In this document: piece after piece, positions 19,663 through 29,834 of the stretch | Layout of the letters: the number at the start of each line of letters is the position of its first letter | Position numbering within the stretch: the first letter of the stretch is position 1 | Assembly: GCA_002841945.1 (NCBI GenBank) | Contig: PHBI01000019.1 | Location: 1 to 47,034 of the forward strand | Source: Deltaproteobacteria bacterium HGW-Deltaproteobacteria-14 | Lineage (GTDB): Bacteria > Myxococcota_A > UBA9042 > PHBI01 | DNA length: 47,034 nucleotides | Direction of reading: 5' to 3' | Position numbers and translations under genes: made by a program | Notes under the pieces: model-generated | The model's database searches: none | What the model saw: only the letters and a program-made list of their open reading frames with translations | Told to the model about the DNA's origin: nothing

Positions 19663-19693
19663 GGTCGAGGCCCCGAGAAGCGGGACCTCGACC
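19663..19693. other. hairpin in the His-Arg(UCG) tRNA spacer
   Basis: GGTCGAGG (19663-19670) pairs with CCTCGACC (19686-19693), and CCCG pairs with CGGG inside, separated by one C/A mismatch, with loop AGAAG. It lies between two tRNA genes 44 bp apart. Confidence 0.5.
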
Positions 19694-19699
19694 TACGAC

Positions 19700-19777
19700 T
19701 GGGGTGAGTGAGGGGGTTTGAACCCCCGACCTTCGGTGCCACAAACCGACGCTCTAACCAGCTGAGCTACACTCACC
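19700..19777 (-). tRNA. tRNA-His(GUG), CCA encoded
   Basis: 78 nt including the extra G-1 at 19777 that pairs with discriminator C, the tRNA-His identity element. Acceptor GTGAGTG pairs with CACTCAC, and CCA is encoded. The anticodon loop TTGTGGC gives GUG. T arm GGTTCAAAC. Confidence 0.95.
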
Positions 19778-19799
19778 AGAATTGCGATGTTAAGGAACA

Positions 19800-19873
<74 letters not shown>

Positions 19874-19899
19874 TCAGCGGCTGCCGACGGCAGGTCGGG

Positions 19900-19928
19900 A
19901 CTTTCATGGATCCGATCGCCCTTGTCAA
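19900..19928 (-). promoter_or_regulatory. predicted promoter of the tRNA cluster
   Basis: On the minus strand a perfect TTGACA (19928-19923) is followed after 17 nt by GAAAGT (19905-19900), a weak -10. The transcript would begin about 20 nt before tRNA-Arg(UCU). The perfect -35 and the position before a stable-RNA operon make it plausible. Confidence 0.5.
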
Positions 19929-19979
19929 CGGTTTTCAGGGGCGGTCCAGGAGGCCCGCGGAGCCCCGTGGGACGGGCGA

Positions 19980-20007
19980 TTGACACCGATCGGCGCGCTG
20001 CTAAGGT
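19980..20007 (+). promoter_or_regulatory. predicted promoter of the four-helix membrane protein
   Basis: Perfect TTGACA (19980-19985), 16 nt, TAAGGT (20002-20007), with the ATG of the gene 6 nt later at 20014. Transcription would start at or next to the ATG, giving a leaderless mRNA. Confidence 0.4.
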
Positions 20008-20013
20008 CCGCCC

Positions 20014-20700
20014 ATGGGCAGCTCGCCGCCACCTCCGTCGGAGGACCCGATGACCCCGCCGGGCGCGCCGCCGGGAGATCCAGGTGAGGCCGCGTCGGGC
20101 GACGTCACCGGGCTCGCTGGCGCCGATGCCGGCCCCCGGCGCGCCGAGCATCGGCTCAAGACCGCGGTCACCGAGGACGGCTTCGAGGTCCCAGCGCCCA
20201 TGGCGCAGGTGCGCTCGGACGTCGACCACATCTCCGAGTTCTTCCACTCGATCCACTCGCGCTACGTCTGGGCGGGCATCGCGCTGCTCGTGGCGACCGC
20301 GGTCATCGGCACGGTCGTCGCCGCGACGACCCCGATGCGCGACTGGTACATGCACGGCGCGATGTACGCGGTCGTGTTCCTCTTCATCATGTTCTACCTC
20401 CGCGCGCATCAGCTTCGGCGGCGCTTCGCGCGAGCGGTCTATGCCGTCTTCGCGAGCGCGCTGATCGCGTTCTTCGTGTGGGTGCTGGTCGACCTCGTCG
20501 CGCCGCGCCTCGAGGTCATCGAGGGGGCGATCACGGGCGCAGGCGGCGAGGCGGCGATCGGGCCCGTCCTGGCGCAGCGCCCGGTCGCGGCGTGGCTCTA
20601 CGCCCCCATCGTGATGTTGGCCGCCGTCGGCGTCTGGCTGCTCTTTCATTGGGTCGTCGTGACGCGCTACCACAGAGAAGATGGCAGCGAAGTTCTCTGA
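20014..20700 (+). CDS. integral membrane protein with four predicted helices
   Basis: 228 aa. Residues 1-60 are a Pro/Gly/Asp-rich, probably disordered cytoplasmic segment. Hydrophobic helices follow at about 83-105, 112-130, 141-163 and 193-216. Short basic loops (HQLRRRFAR) suggest both termini are cytoplasmic. No catalytic or transport motif is recognised. The last 20 nt overlap the next gene, so the two are probably co-expressed. A predicted promoter ends 6 nt before the ATG. Family unknown. Confidence 0.75.
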   Translation: MGSSPPPPSEDPMTPPGAPPGDPGEAASGDVTGLAGADAGPRRAEHRLKTAVTEDGFEVPAPMAQVRSDVDHISEFFHSIHSRYVWAGIALLVATAVIGTVVAATTPMRDWYMHGAMYAVVFLFIMFYLRAHQLRRRFARAVYAVFASALIAFFVWVLVDLVAPRLEVIEGAITGAGGEAAIGPVLAQRPVAAWLYAPIVMLAAVGVWLLFHWVVVTRYHREDGSEVL

Positions 20701-21364
20701 GCGCCTCGAGCGCGCACTCGCGAGCCGCGGTGTCCCCGCGCGGGTCGTCCTGACCGACAACCGCGTGCGGATGCTGTCCGCGCGTCGCGTCGCCGGCAGG
20801 GTCCAGGTGCGGGTCGCCCACCACCTCGCCCAGCTCGGCGACGAGGCCCTCGAGGCCGTCCTCGGCTGGGTCACCGGGGACCGGGGCGCCCCGCGGCGGG
20901 TGCGGGTGCTCCTCGCGCGCGCGAGCCCGCCTCCCCCCGCGCCGACGTCGCTGCGCCCGGTGCGGGTGGAGAGCCGCGGCGCCCATCATGATCTCGGCGC
21001 GATCGCCGCCGCCGAACGCGCGCGTTACTTCCCGCTGCTCGCGCCGCTCCCGGTCACCTGGGGGGCCCGCTTCGCGCGGCGCGCGGGGCAGCGCTCGATC
21101 CGCCTCGGGAGCTATGACTTCCGGCGCCATCTGGTGCGCATCCACCGGTGGCTCGACGATCCGGCCGTCCCTGGCTGGTTCATCGGCTTCATCGTCTTCC
21201 ACGAGCTGCTCCACGCCGAGCTCGGCGCGGAGGCCACCGCGGGACGGCGCCGCGGCGTCCACAGCCCGGAGTTCCGGCGGCGGGAGGCGCTACACCACCG
21301 CTACGGCGAGGCGTTGGCGTGGGAGGCGGTCCACCTCCCCGAGCTCCTCGCCGGCACCCTCTGA
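20681..21364 (+). CDS. SprT-like zinc metallopeptidase-family protein
   Basis: 227 aa. VFHELLHAELG at 172-182 is a zincin HExxH motif (His174, Glu175, His178), and HSPEFRRREALHHRYGEA downstream offers a third metal ligand (His194) in the arrangement seen in SprT/WSS1-like and related small metallopeptidases. No signal peptide, so cytoplasmic. Peptidase activity is inferred from the motif; many SprT-like proteins have unknown substrates. It overlaps the upstream membrane-protein gene by 20 nt, with a weak ribosome site (GAGAAG). Convergent with nuoN. Confidence 0.75.
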   Translation: MAAKFSERLERALASRGVPARVVLTDNRVRMLSARRVAGRVQVRVAHHLAQLGDEALEAVLGWVTGDRGAPRRVRVLLARASPPPPAPTSLRPVRVESRGAHHDLGAIAAAERARYFPLLAPLPVTWGARFARRAGQRSIRLGSYDFRRHLVRIHRWLDDPAVPGWFIGFIVFHELLHAELGAEATAGRRRGVHSPEFRRREALHHRYGEALAWEAVHLPELLAGTL

Positions 21365-21383
21365 CACGCGGTTGAGTCGGCCC

Positions 21384-21404
21384 GCCCCGGTGGGTGTCCG
21401 GGGC
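21384..21404. terminator. bidirectional hairpin between the SprT-like gene and nuoN
   Basis: GCCCCGG (21384-21390) pairs perfectly with CCGGGGC (21398-21404) across a 7-nt loop in the 75-bp convergent gap. There is no T tract on either side. Confidence 0.45.
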
Positions 21405-21439
21405 CGCCCGCGTCGCCAGCTCGGCCCTGGAGCGGTGTC

Positions 21440-23062
21440 CTAGGGCGCCGGCGTCTCGGTCGACGGGCGCTCCGCGACGCGGGGCTCGGCGGCCGGCGTG
21501 GTGGCGCGGGTGTGCTGCGCGGCGGACCCGAGCACGCCGGGGACGGTGGTCTCCGCGAGGCTGCGCCCGGCGCGGGTCGAGGCCTTCATCGCGCGGCCCG
21601 GGAGGATACCGACGAACAGCGTCAGGACCGACGCCACGGCGAGGCTGAACCCCAGCGATCGGCTCTTGATGAGCTGGATCGGCTTGGCCTCGGCCTCGTC
21701 CCGCATGTACGCGACGAGGATGACCCGCAGGTAGTAGAAGGCGCTGATGATCGAGTTGACGATGGCGACGATGATCAGCCACAGCCACTCGTTGCCGGTG
21801 GTGTCGAGGACCTCCTGGAAGATCGTCAGCTTGCCCATGAAGCCGGCGGTGAGCGGGATGCCGAGGAGCGAGAGCATCGCGATCGCCAGGGCCAGCGCGA
21901 CGCCGGGGCTGCGCTTGGCGAGGCCGGCGTAGGCGACGTCGCTCACGTCCTCGACGTCGTTGCCGCTGACGGCGGCGGCGACGCCGAAGGCGGCGGCCGA
22001 GGCGAGCGTGTAGCCGAGGAGGTAGAAGATCATGCCGCCGCCGAGGGCGTTGAGCGCGAGGTGGCTGTCGGCGGCGACCGGGGTCGCGAGCAGCGCCACC
22101 ATGATGTAGCCGGTGTGCGCGATCGCGGAGTAGGCGAGCATGCGCTTGAGGTTCTTCTGGGCGAGCGCCATGAGGTTGCCGCCGAACATGCTCAGCACGG
22201 CCACGACGGCGATGATGGTCTCCCACGGGACGGAGCCGGTGCGGAACTGGGGGTCGCCGAAGCAGGTCAGCATCAGCCGGGCGAAGCCGCCGAAGGCCGC
22301 GATCTTGACGCCGACGGCCATGAAGCCGGTGACGGTCGCCGGCGCGCCCTCGTAGACGTCGGGGGTCCACATGTGGAACGGGGCCGCGGCGATCTTGAAG
22401 AAGAACGCGACCAGCAGCAGGACCATGCCGAACTGGGCGATGTCCATCGGGACGTCGGCCATCTCGTGGAGCGCGTGGCCGATGCCGGAGAAGGTGATGG
22501 CCCCGGTGGCCCCGTAGGTGAACGAGATGCCGAGGAGCAGCAGCGCCGACGCGAAGGAGCCGAGGATGAAGTACTTCATCGACGCCTCGACCGAGAAGCG
22601 GCTCTGGCGCTTGAAGCCGGCCAGGATGTAGATGCTGATGGACATCAGCTCCAGGCCGACGAAGAAGGTCATCATGTCGCCGGCCAGGACCAGCGCCATC
22701 ATGCCGAGGACGCTGAAGGCGAGCAGGGCGTAGAACTCGCCGTGGTCGGACTTCTGGCTCGGGAGGTAGTCGACGGCGGTCAGCGTCACGAGCGAGGCGC
22801 CGAGCAGGATGATGCCGGACAGGGCCAGGCCGAAGTGATCGAGCACCAGCGCGTTCTGGAGGCTCGGGAGGTCGAAGGACAGGGGGGCTTTGGTCCAGAG
22901 CCACACGCACGCCGCGAAGGCCACGATGAAGCCGGCGGTGATCACGTAGGCGAGCCAGCCCTTGGGCTGATCGCGGGGGGTGAAGACCGCGACGAGCAGG
23001 GCCACGAGCCCCATCGTCAGCACGATGAGGAGCGGCGAGAGCAGCACGAGATCGTCGGGCAT
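21440..23062 (-). CDS. nuoN: NADH-quinone oxidoreductase subunit N
   Basis: 540 aa antiporter-like membrane subunit of Complex I with about 14 hydrophobic helices. The conserved helix-7/8 region is visible (SMKYFILGSFASALLLLG and FFFKIAAAPFHMWTPDVYEGAP), carrying the proton-channel lysines typical of NuoN. The C-terminal ~60 residues (from about 485) are a hydrophilic Thr/Pro/Ala-rich tail longer than in E. coli. GGAG lies 10 nt before the ATG; nuoM ends 7 nt upstream. Last gene of the operon. Confidence 0.95.
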   Translation of the reverse strand: MPDDLVLLSPLLIVLTMGLVALLVAVFTPRDQPKGWLAYVITAGFIVAFAACVWLWTKAPLSFDLPSLQNALVLDHFGLALSGIILLGASLVTLTAVDYLPSQKSDHGEFYALLAFSVLGMMALVLAGDMMTFFVGLELMSISIYILAGFKRQSRFSVEASMKYFILGSFASALLLLGISFTYGATGAITFSGIGHALHEMADVPMDIAQFGMVLLLVAFFFKIAAAPFHMWTPDVYEGAPATVTGFMAVGVKIAAFGGFARLMLTCFGDPQFRTGSVPWETIIAVVAVLSMFGGNLMALAQKNLKRMLAYSAIAHTGYIMVALLATPVAADSHLALNALGGGMIFYLLGYTLASAAAFGVAAAVSGNDVEDVSDVAYAGLAKRSPGVALALAIAMLSLLGIPLTAGFMGKLTIFQEVLDTTGNEWLWLIIVAIVNSIISAFYYLRVILVAYMRDEAEAKPIQLIKSRSLGFSLAVASVLTLFVGILPGRAMKASTRAGRSLAETTVPGVLGSAAQHTRATTPAAEPRVAERPSTETPAP

Positions 23063-23069
23063 GTCGCGG

Positions 23070-24737
23070 TTACTCCGGCGTCGAGGTGGCGATGCGCGGG
23101 ACCGTGGGGTCCGCAGCCTCGCTGTGGGCCTCGAGTCGCTTCTCGAGGCGGTTGGGATCGCGCACGCTCATCACGATGGGGCGGACGTCCCGCACGAGCG
23201 GCGCCACCGAGGCGCGCATGGGCTCGGTGAAGAGCGTCGGGAAGAGGCCGATGATGAAGATGAGCGCGATGAGCGGCCCCACGACGAGGTGCTCGCGGAT
23301 GCTCATGTCCGGCAGGCGCTTGTTGGCCTCGTGGGTGACGGGGCCGAAGAACACCCGGCGCACCATCGAGAGCATGTAGATCGCGCCGAGCACGACGCCG
23401 GTCGTGGCGACGATGGCGCTGACGGTGGCGAGCATCGGCCAGCTGCCTGCCCCTGCCATGCCGACCGGGAGGGCGTCCTTGAAGGCGCCGGAGAGGATGA
23501 GGAACTCGCCCGCGAAGCCGTTGGTCCCCGGCAGGCCGATGGACGACAGGGTGACGATGACGAAGATCGTCGCGAAGACCGGCATCGAGGCCGCGAGCCC
23601 CCCGTAGTCGCTCATCTCGCGGGTGTGGCGCCGCTCGTAGATGATGCCGACGAGGAGGAAGAGCGCGCCGGTCGAGATGCCGTGGTTCACCATCTGGAGG
23701 ATGGCGCCCTCGAGGCCCTGGTGGTTGAGCGCCACGATGCCGAGCATCACGAAGCCGAGGTGGCTCACCGAGGAGTAGGCGACGAGCTTCTTGATGTCCT
23801 GCTGGGCGAAGGCCACGAGCGCGCCGTACACGATGCCGATGACGCTGAGGACGAGGATGAGGGGCGAGAACTCGCCCATCGCCTCGGGGAAGAGCGGCAC
23901 GGCGAAGCGGAGCAGGCCGTAGGTGCCCATCTTGAGGAGGATGCCGGCCAGCACCACAGAGCCGGCGGTCGGCGCCTCGGTGTGGGCGTCGGGGAGCCAG
24001 GTGTGGAACGGGAAGAGCGGGACCTTGATGCAGAAGGCGAGCGCGAAGGCCGCAAACAGCCACATCTGCTCGGTGTGATCGAGCTGTACCGCGAGCACGC
24101 GGTCGAAGGCGAAGCTCGCCGGCCCCGAGTCGCCGGTCTTCACGTAGAGGTAGATGATGGCGACCAGCATCAGGAGGCTGCCGACCACCGTGTAGACGAC
24201 GAACTTGATGGTCGCGAAGAGCCGGTTCTTGCCGCCCCAGATCCCGATGAGGAGGTACATCGGGATGAGCATCATCTCCCAGAAGAGATAGAAGAGGAGC
24301 AGGTCCGTCGCGACCAGCGTGCCGATCATCGCCGACTCGAGGACGAGCATGGAGATGACGAACTCGCGGACGCGCTGGTCGATCGCCTTCTGGGCGCCGA
24401 GCAGGATGAGCGGCGTCAGGAACGTGGTCAGCACCACGATCCACAGGCTGATGCCGTCGAGGCCGATGGTGAACGAGGCTCCGATGGAGGGGATCCAGTC
24501 GAGGCTCATCGCCCACTGCGGCTGAAAGCCCACCGACGAGTCGAAGCCGGTGATCAGCGGGATCGACAGCAGGAACACCAACAGCGAGATGGTGGCCCCG
24601 ATCCCGCGGTGAGCGGCCGTCTGCTCCTTCGGGATGAAGGCGAGCAGGATGGCCCCGAGGAGGGGTAGCACGATGAGCGCGGCGAGCAGGATCGAGCCGC
24701 TGCTCTCCGGGTTCGCGAGTGTCGTCGCCATGTCCAT
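23070..24737 (-). CDS. nuoM: NADH-quinone oxidoreductase subunit M
   Basis: 555 aa. Mrp-antiporter-type proton-pumping subunit: the ESAMIGTLVATDLLLFYLFWE region with the conserved glutamate in transmembrane helix 5, then FAFALAFCIKVPLFPFHTWLPDAH, the canonical NuoM helix 7-8 signature. A hydrophilic C-terminal tail of about 45 residues follows the last helix. The start is ATG 24737 (GGAG 9 nt upstream); a second ATG two codons later is equally possible. Follows nuoL after 13 nt. Confidence 0.95.
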   Translation of the reverse strand: MDMATTLANPESSGSILLAALIVLPLLGAILLAFIPKEQTAAHRGIGATISLLVFLLSIPLITGFDSSVGFQPQWAMSLDWIPSIGASFTIGLDGISLWIVVLTTFLTPLILLGAQKAIDQRVREFVISMLVLESAMIGTLVATDLLLFYLFWEMMLIPMYLLIGIWGGKNRLFATIKFVVYTVVGSLLMLVAIIYLYVKTGDSGPASFAFDRVLAVQLDHTEQMWLFAAFALAFCIKVPLFPFHTWLPDAHTEAPTAGSVVLAGILLKMGTYGLLRFAVPLFPEAMGEFSPLILVLSVIGIVYGALVAFAQQDIKKLVAYSSVSHLGFVMLGIVALNHQGLEGAILQMVNHGISTGALFLLVGIIYERRHTREMSDYGGLAASMPVFATIFVIVTLSSIGLPGTNGFAGEFLILSGAFKDALPVGMAGAGSWPMLATVSAIVATTGVVLGAIYMLSMVRRVFFGPVTHEANKRLPDMSIREHLVVGPLIALIFIIGLFPTLFTEPMRASVAPLVRDVRPIVMSVRDPNRLEKRLEAHSEAADPTVPRIATSTPE

Positions 24738-24750
24738 GAGAACCGGCTCC

Positions 24751-26736
24751 CTACTTCAGCGCGCCGACGAGGAGGAGGACCGCCGCCAGGCCGACCACGA
24801 TCGCGGTCGCATAGGCCTGGACGTCGCCGTTCTGCAAGACACGGAGACCGTCGCCGATCTTGCTCACGAGCTGCGCGGAGCCGCGAACGAAGATGCCGTC
24901 GATGATCTTCACGTCGACGATGCGGTACAGGCCACGCGCCAGGGCGCGCAGCGGGCGGATGACGGCGAGGTCGTAGAACTCGTCGACGTAGTACTTGTTG
25001 GTCAGGAGCTTGTGCCAGCCCGCCTCGACCGGGGCGACGGGGAGCCGCCCGCGCATGTAGAGGTGCCAGGCGAGGCCGACCCCGACCAGGGCGACGACGA
25101 CGCTGACGCCCATCAGGGCGAGCTCGGTCCCCATGTCGTGGTTGAGCACGTAGAGGGCGTGCTCGTGACCGCCGCTGTACATCCAGCCGAAGAGGGGCTC
25201 GAGCCAGCCGTCGAGGACGTGGGCGTGGAGGAAGTGCGGGAGGCCGAGGAAGCCGCCGACGGTCGACAGGAACGCCAAGGTGATGAGGGGCCAGTTCATG
25301 ACCCACTCCTCGTGGGCGTGGTCCCAGGTGTGCTTGTCGCCGCGGTACGTCCCCTCGAAGGTGAGGAAGTACAGGCGGAACATGTAGAACGCGGTCATCA
25401 GCGCCGCGAGGGCCGCGATGATGTAGACGATGGTCAGCGGGGCCGCGCCCTGGCGGTGCGCGGTCGCCGCGAAGAAGAGGATCTCGTCTTTGGAGAAGAA
25501 GCCGGCGAAGAACGGGATGCCCGCGATGGCGAGACACGCGATCAGGAAGGTCCAGCGGGTCACCGGGAACTTCTTCTTGAGGCCGCCCATCTTGCGGATG
25601 TCCTGCTCGTGGTGGAGGCCGTGGATGACCGAGCCCGAGCCGAGGAAGAGCGTCGCCTTGAAGAAGGCGTGGGTCATGAGGTGGAAGATGGCGCCCACGA
25701 AGGAGCCGACGCCGATGGCCACGACCATGAAGCCGATCTGCGACACCGTGGAGTAGGCGAGGACCTTCTTGATGTCGTTCTGGACGAGCGCGATCGTGGC
25801 CGCGACGAAGGCCGTCATGGCGCCGATTACGGCGACCACCGTCATCGTGGTCTCGCTGAGGGCGAACATGAAGTTGAGGCGCGCCATCATGTAGACGCCG
25901 GCCGTGACCATCGTGGCGGCGTGGATGAGGGCGGAGACCGGGGTCGGACCCGCCATCGCGTCGGGGAGCCACACGTAGAGGGGGATCTGCGCGGACTTGC
26001 CGGTCGCGCCGACGAAGAACAGCAGCGTCACGAGGGTGATGACGACGCCGCCGTTGGGGGCGTTGGCGAGCTGCTGGGCGGTGCTCTGGAGGCCAGAGAC
26101 GCCGTCGGCGCCGACGAAGTCGAGGCTGCCCCAGCTGTAGAAGAGCAGGATGAAGGTCCCGATCAGGAACGCGAGGTCACCGACGCGGTTGGTGATGAAC
26201 GCCTTCTGCCCGGCCTCGGCCTTCTGCATGTCCGTGAACCAGAAGCCGATGAGGAGGTAGGAGCAGAGCCCGACGCCCTCCCAACCGATGAACATGACGA
26301 GCAGGTTCTTGCCGAGGATCAGCAGGATCATGCTGAACATGAAGAGGTTCAGGTAGGAGAAGTAGCGGGCGAAGCCGGGGTCGTCTCGCATGTAGCCGAG
26401 CGAGAAGATGTGGATGATGCCGCCGACCCCGGTGACGACGAGGAGCATCACCGCCGAGAGGTGGTCGAGGAGCAGCGACAGCTCGATCGTCACCTCTCCG
26501 CTCGAGAACCACTGCCAGAGGTCTGCGTAGAGGAAGTCCTGGTCGGGCAGGGCGGACAGGCGGAAGACCGCCACGACCGACAAGGCGAAGGTCGCTGCGA
26601 CCGAGCCCACGCCGAAGAAGGCGACCGCGCGCTTGGACATGTGGCGGCCGAAGACGCCGTTGATGAACGCGCCGATGAGGGGCAACAGCACGATGAGCGC
26701 CAGCAGGTCGCTCGGGTGCGGGATCCTTGCTTCCAT
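24751..26736 (-). CDS. nuoL: NADH-quinone oxidoreductase subunit L
   Basis: 661 aa; the largest antiporter-like subunit, with the C-terminal lateral helix spanning the membrane arm. Signatures are FIGWEGVGLCSYLLIGFW (essential glutamate in helix 5), KSAQIPLYVWLPDAMAGPTP and HAATMVTAGVYMMAR. The C-terminal part has the long amphipathic helix region and final anchoring helix. AAGGA lies 7 nt before the ATG. Spacing to nuoK is 10 nt. Length normal. Confidence 0.96.
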   Translation of the reverse strand: MEARIPHPSDLLALIVLLPLIGAFINGVFGRHMSKRAVAFFGVGSVAATFALSVVAVFRLSALPDQDFLYADLWQWFSSGEVTIELSLLLDHLSAVMLLVVTGVGGIIHIFSLGYMRDDPGFARYFSYLNLFMFSMILLILGKNLLVMFIGWEGVGLCSYLLIGFWFTDMQKAEAGQKAFITNRVGDLAFLIGTFILLFYSWGSLDFVGADGVSGLQSTAQQLANAPNGGVVITLVTLLFFVGATGKSAQIPLYVWLPDAMAGPTPVSALIHAATMVTAGVYMMARLNFMFALSETTMTVVAVIGAMTAFVAATIALVQNDIKKVLAYSTVSQIGFMVVAIGVGSFVGAIFHLMTHAFFKATLFLGSGSVIHGLHHEQDIRKMGGLKKKFPVTRWTFLIACLAIAGIPFFAGFFSKDEILFFAATAHRQGAAPLTIVYIIAALAALMTAFYMFRLYFLTFEGTYRGDKHTWDHAHEEWVMNWPLITLAFLSTVGGFLGLPHFLHAHVLDGWLEPLFGWMYSGGHEHALYVLNHDMGTELALMGVSVVVALVGVGLAWHLYMRGRLPVAPVEAGWHKLLTNKYYVDEFYDLAVIRPLRALARGLYRIVDVKIIDGIFVRGSAQLVSKIGDGLRVLQNGDVQAYATAIVVGLAAVLLLVGALK

Positions 26737-26746
26737 GGTGGCGTCC

Positions 26747-27094
26747 TTAGTTCCTGAGCGCGCTCATCGTGTCGACGTTCACCACCTTCTTGTGGCGGAA
26801 GATGCCGAGCACGAGGGCCAGGCCGACCGCAGCCTCCGCGGCCGCGACGGCGATGACGAAGAAGGTCACGAGGTGGCCGTTCATGTCGTTGTGGAATCGC
26901 GCGAACGCCAGAAAGGAGAGGTTCACGGCGTTCAGCATGATCTCAATCGACATGAGCACGGTCAGCGCGTTGCGGCGCACGAGCACGCCGATACCGCCGA
27001 TGGCGAAGAGCGCAAGCGCGACGTACAGGTACCAGCTGAGCGGGATCGACGGCTGGTTGGCGGCCTGCGCGACCAGGGTTGCGACGGGTTGCAT
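26747..27094 (-). CDS. nuoK: NADH-quinone oxidoreductase subunit K
   Basis: 115 aa with three transmembrane helices and the conserved membrane glutamates in LMSIEIMLNAVNL and AVAAAEAAVGLAL that form part of the proton path. The N-terminus carries about 15 extra residues before the first helix compared with E. coli NuoK. The ATG shares one base with the nuoJ stop (TGATG), so translation is coupled. Confidence 0.95.
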   Translation of the reverse strand: MQPVATLVAQAANQPSIPLSWYLYVALALFAIGGIGVLVRRNALTVLMSIEIMLNAVNLSFLAFARFHNDMNGHLVTFFVIAVAAAEAAVGLALVLGIFRHKKVVNVDTMSALRN

Positions 27095-27612
27095 CAGAGG
27101 GTCCTCTTGGCGAGCACGACGGCGCCGATGATGGCGACGAGGAGCAGCACGGCGGCCAGCTCGAACGGGAAGAGATAGTCGTGGAACAGCATGTTCGCGA
27201 CCGCCTCGACCGTGCCGAAACCGTCGCTCAGCGCCATGTCGCGCTTGGAGATGCCGTCCGCGGTCGCCTCGACGAGCACGATGGCCTTGATCGCGATGAC
27301 CAGCATCGCGGTCGCCCCGAGGCCCTGGGTGAAGGTCTTGGACTCCTCGCCGAGCTCGCGCCGCGACAGGTTCAGGAGCATGATCACGAAGAGGAACAGC
27401 ACCATGATGGCGCCGGCGTAGACCATGATCTGGAGCGCGGCCATGAGGTGCGCCACCAGCAGCACGTAGATGCCGGCGACGAAGAAGAAGCTCACGATCA
27501 GCGCCAGCGCCCCGAATATCGGGTTCTTGCCGCCGGGTGGGAGCACCACCAGGACGGAGGTGAACACGGCGCCGAAGGCGAGGAGCCAGAAGAAGATCTG
27601 TTCGAGTTCCAT
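27094..27612 (-). CDS. nuoJ: NADH-quinone oxidoreductase subunit J
   Basis: 172 aa with five predicted helices. The helix-3 segment LQIMVYAGAIMVLFLFVIMLLNL is the strongly conserved NuoJ/ND6 signature, the pi-bulge region that couples quinone reduction to pumping. Starts 23 nt after the nuoF stop, where nuoG-H-I would be expected in a canonical operon. Overlaps nuoK by one base. Confidence 0.95.
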   Translation of the reverse strand: MELEQIFFWLLAFGAVFTSVLVVLPPGGKNPIFGALALIVSFFFVAGIYVLLVAHLMAALQIMVYAGAIMVLFLFVIMLLNLSRRELGEESKTFTQGLGATAMLVIAIKAIVLVEATADGISKRDMALSDGFGTVEAVANMLFHDYLFPFELAAVLLLVAIIGAVVLAKRTL

Positions 27613-27635
27613 GGTGAGCGGACTCGCTGTTCGAT

Positions 27636-28933
<1,298 letters not shown>

Positions 28934-28934
<1 letters not shown>

Positions 28935-29431
28935 CACGCGCCTCCGGGCATGTCGCCGGCGGCGAGCCGGTCGAGGAGCGCTTCGATCGTCTCCGCGGTC
29001 TGCCACTCGTGGTAGTCGGCGTTCACCTGCACGACCGGGCCACGACCGCAGGCCGCCAGGCACTCGACCTCCTCGAGGGTGAACTGCCCGTCCGCGCTCG
29101 TCTCGCCCGGGCGAAGGCCGAGCTTCTTCGCCGCGCGGGCCGTCACCTCGTCGGATCCGCGCAGGTAGCACGAGATGTTCTTGCACACCTGCACGTGGTA
29201 CCGGCCGACGGGCTTCTTGTGGAACATCGTGTAGAAGGTCGCCGTAGAGATGACCTTCGCGGGCGGCAGGTCGAGCCGCCGCGCGACGAGTTCCATCGTC
29301 TCCTCCGCGAGCCAGCCGAACTCCCGCTGCGCGACCCACAGGGTGGGTATGAGCGCGGCGAGTCTGGTCGGATACCGCTGGAGGATCGCCTCTATGTCGG
29401 CGTCCGCTTGAGGGCTGAAGGCCTGCGCCAT
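28934..29431 (-). CDS. nuoE: NADH-quinone oxidoreductase subunit E (2Fe-2S)
   Basis: 165 aa from the ATG at 29431, which has GAGG 8 nt upstream; the ATG two codons earlier (29437) is too close to that site. Thioredoxin-like 2Fe-2S (N1a) protein: ATFYTMFHKKPVGR, then cysteines in VCKNISC and CLAACGRGP as the four cluster ligands. First gene of this partial Complex I operon, with a predicted promoter about 60 bp upstream. Confidence 0.96.
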
Positions 29432-29488
29432 GCTCATATCCTCAATAATTTCGAACCCTTCGGGTCGCAACTCCGGCGAACTGGGGCG

Positions 29489-29517
29489 AGACTAGGAGAT
29501 GCAGGCCAAAAGTGCAA
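29489..29517 (-). promoter_or_regulatory. predicted promoter of the nuoEFJKLMN operon
   Basis: On the minus strand, TTGCAC (29517-29512), 17 nt, TAGTCT (29494-29489). The predicted start near 29482 leaves about 50 nt of leader before nuoE. Confidence 0.45.
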
Positions 29518-29529
29518 GGAGCACCTTGC
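29514..29529. promoter_or_regulatory. inverted repeat overlapping the nuo -35 box
   Basis: GCAAGG-AGCA-CCTTGC is a perfect 6-bp inverted repeat that covers four bases of the predicted -35 element. It could be an operator for a dimeric regulator; a chance palindrome is the alternative. Confidence 0.35.
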
Positions 29530-29834
29530 GGACGCGTCCTCCGCCGACCCGCGTGGAGGGAAGTCGGGTTGCGCCGCGCAGCGGCTCGGCGCGCGGGGCG
29601 AATGTTGCACTGCGTCAAGAACGCGCGCGGTGCCGGTCGTCACGCCGATCTCGCGGAGGCGCACCGGCGCTGCTTGGAGCCCGCGGGGAGATGGCTGCGA
29701 AGGGGCAACTCGCTGCGGGCGACTTCGCCGTGCAGCGGCGGGTGGAGGCGGCAGGGCCGCCGGAGCAGTCATTCTTGCAGCGCAGGGAGAAGCACGCGTG
29801 GGTGCTTTCCCTACAGGCTGCTAGGCTGCGCGTC
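29530..29834. other. intergenic stretch without a supported gene
   Basis: Between the nuo control region and the nucleotidyltransferase. Open frames exist on both strands, but their translations are Arg/Pro/Ala-rich, have no recognisable motif and lack a ribosome site. The only element I would note is TAGGCT at 29822-29827, a possible -10 box 7 nt before the next ATG. Confidence 0.5.

Noticed and set aside
29434..29772. Minus-strand 112-codon frame upstream of nuoE
   Set aside because: Arg/Pro/Ala-rich with no motif; it overlaps the predicted nuo promoter and has no ribosome site.
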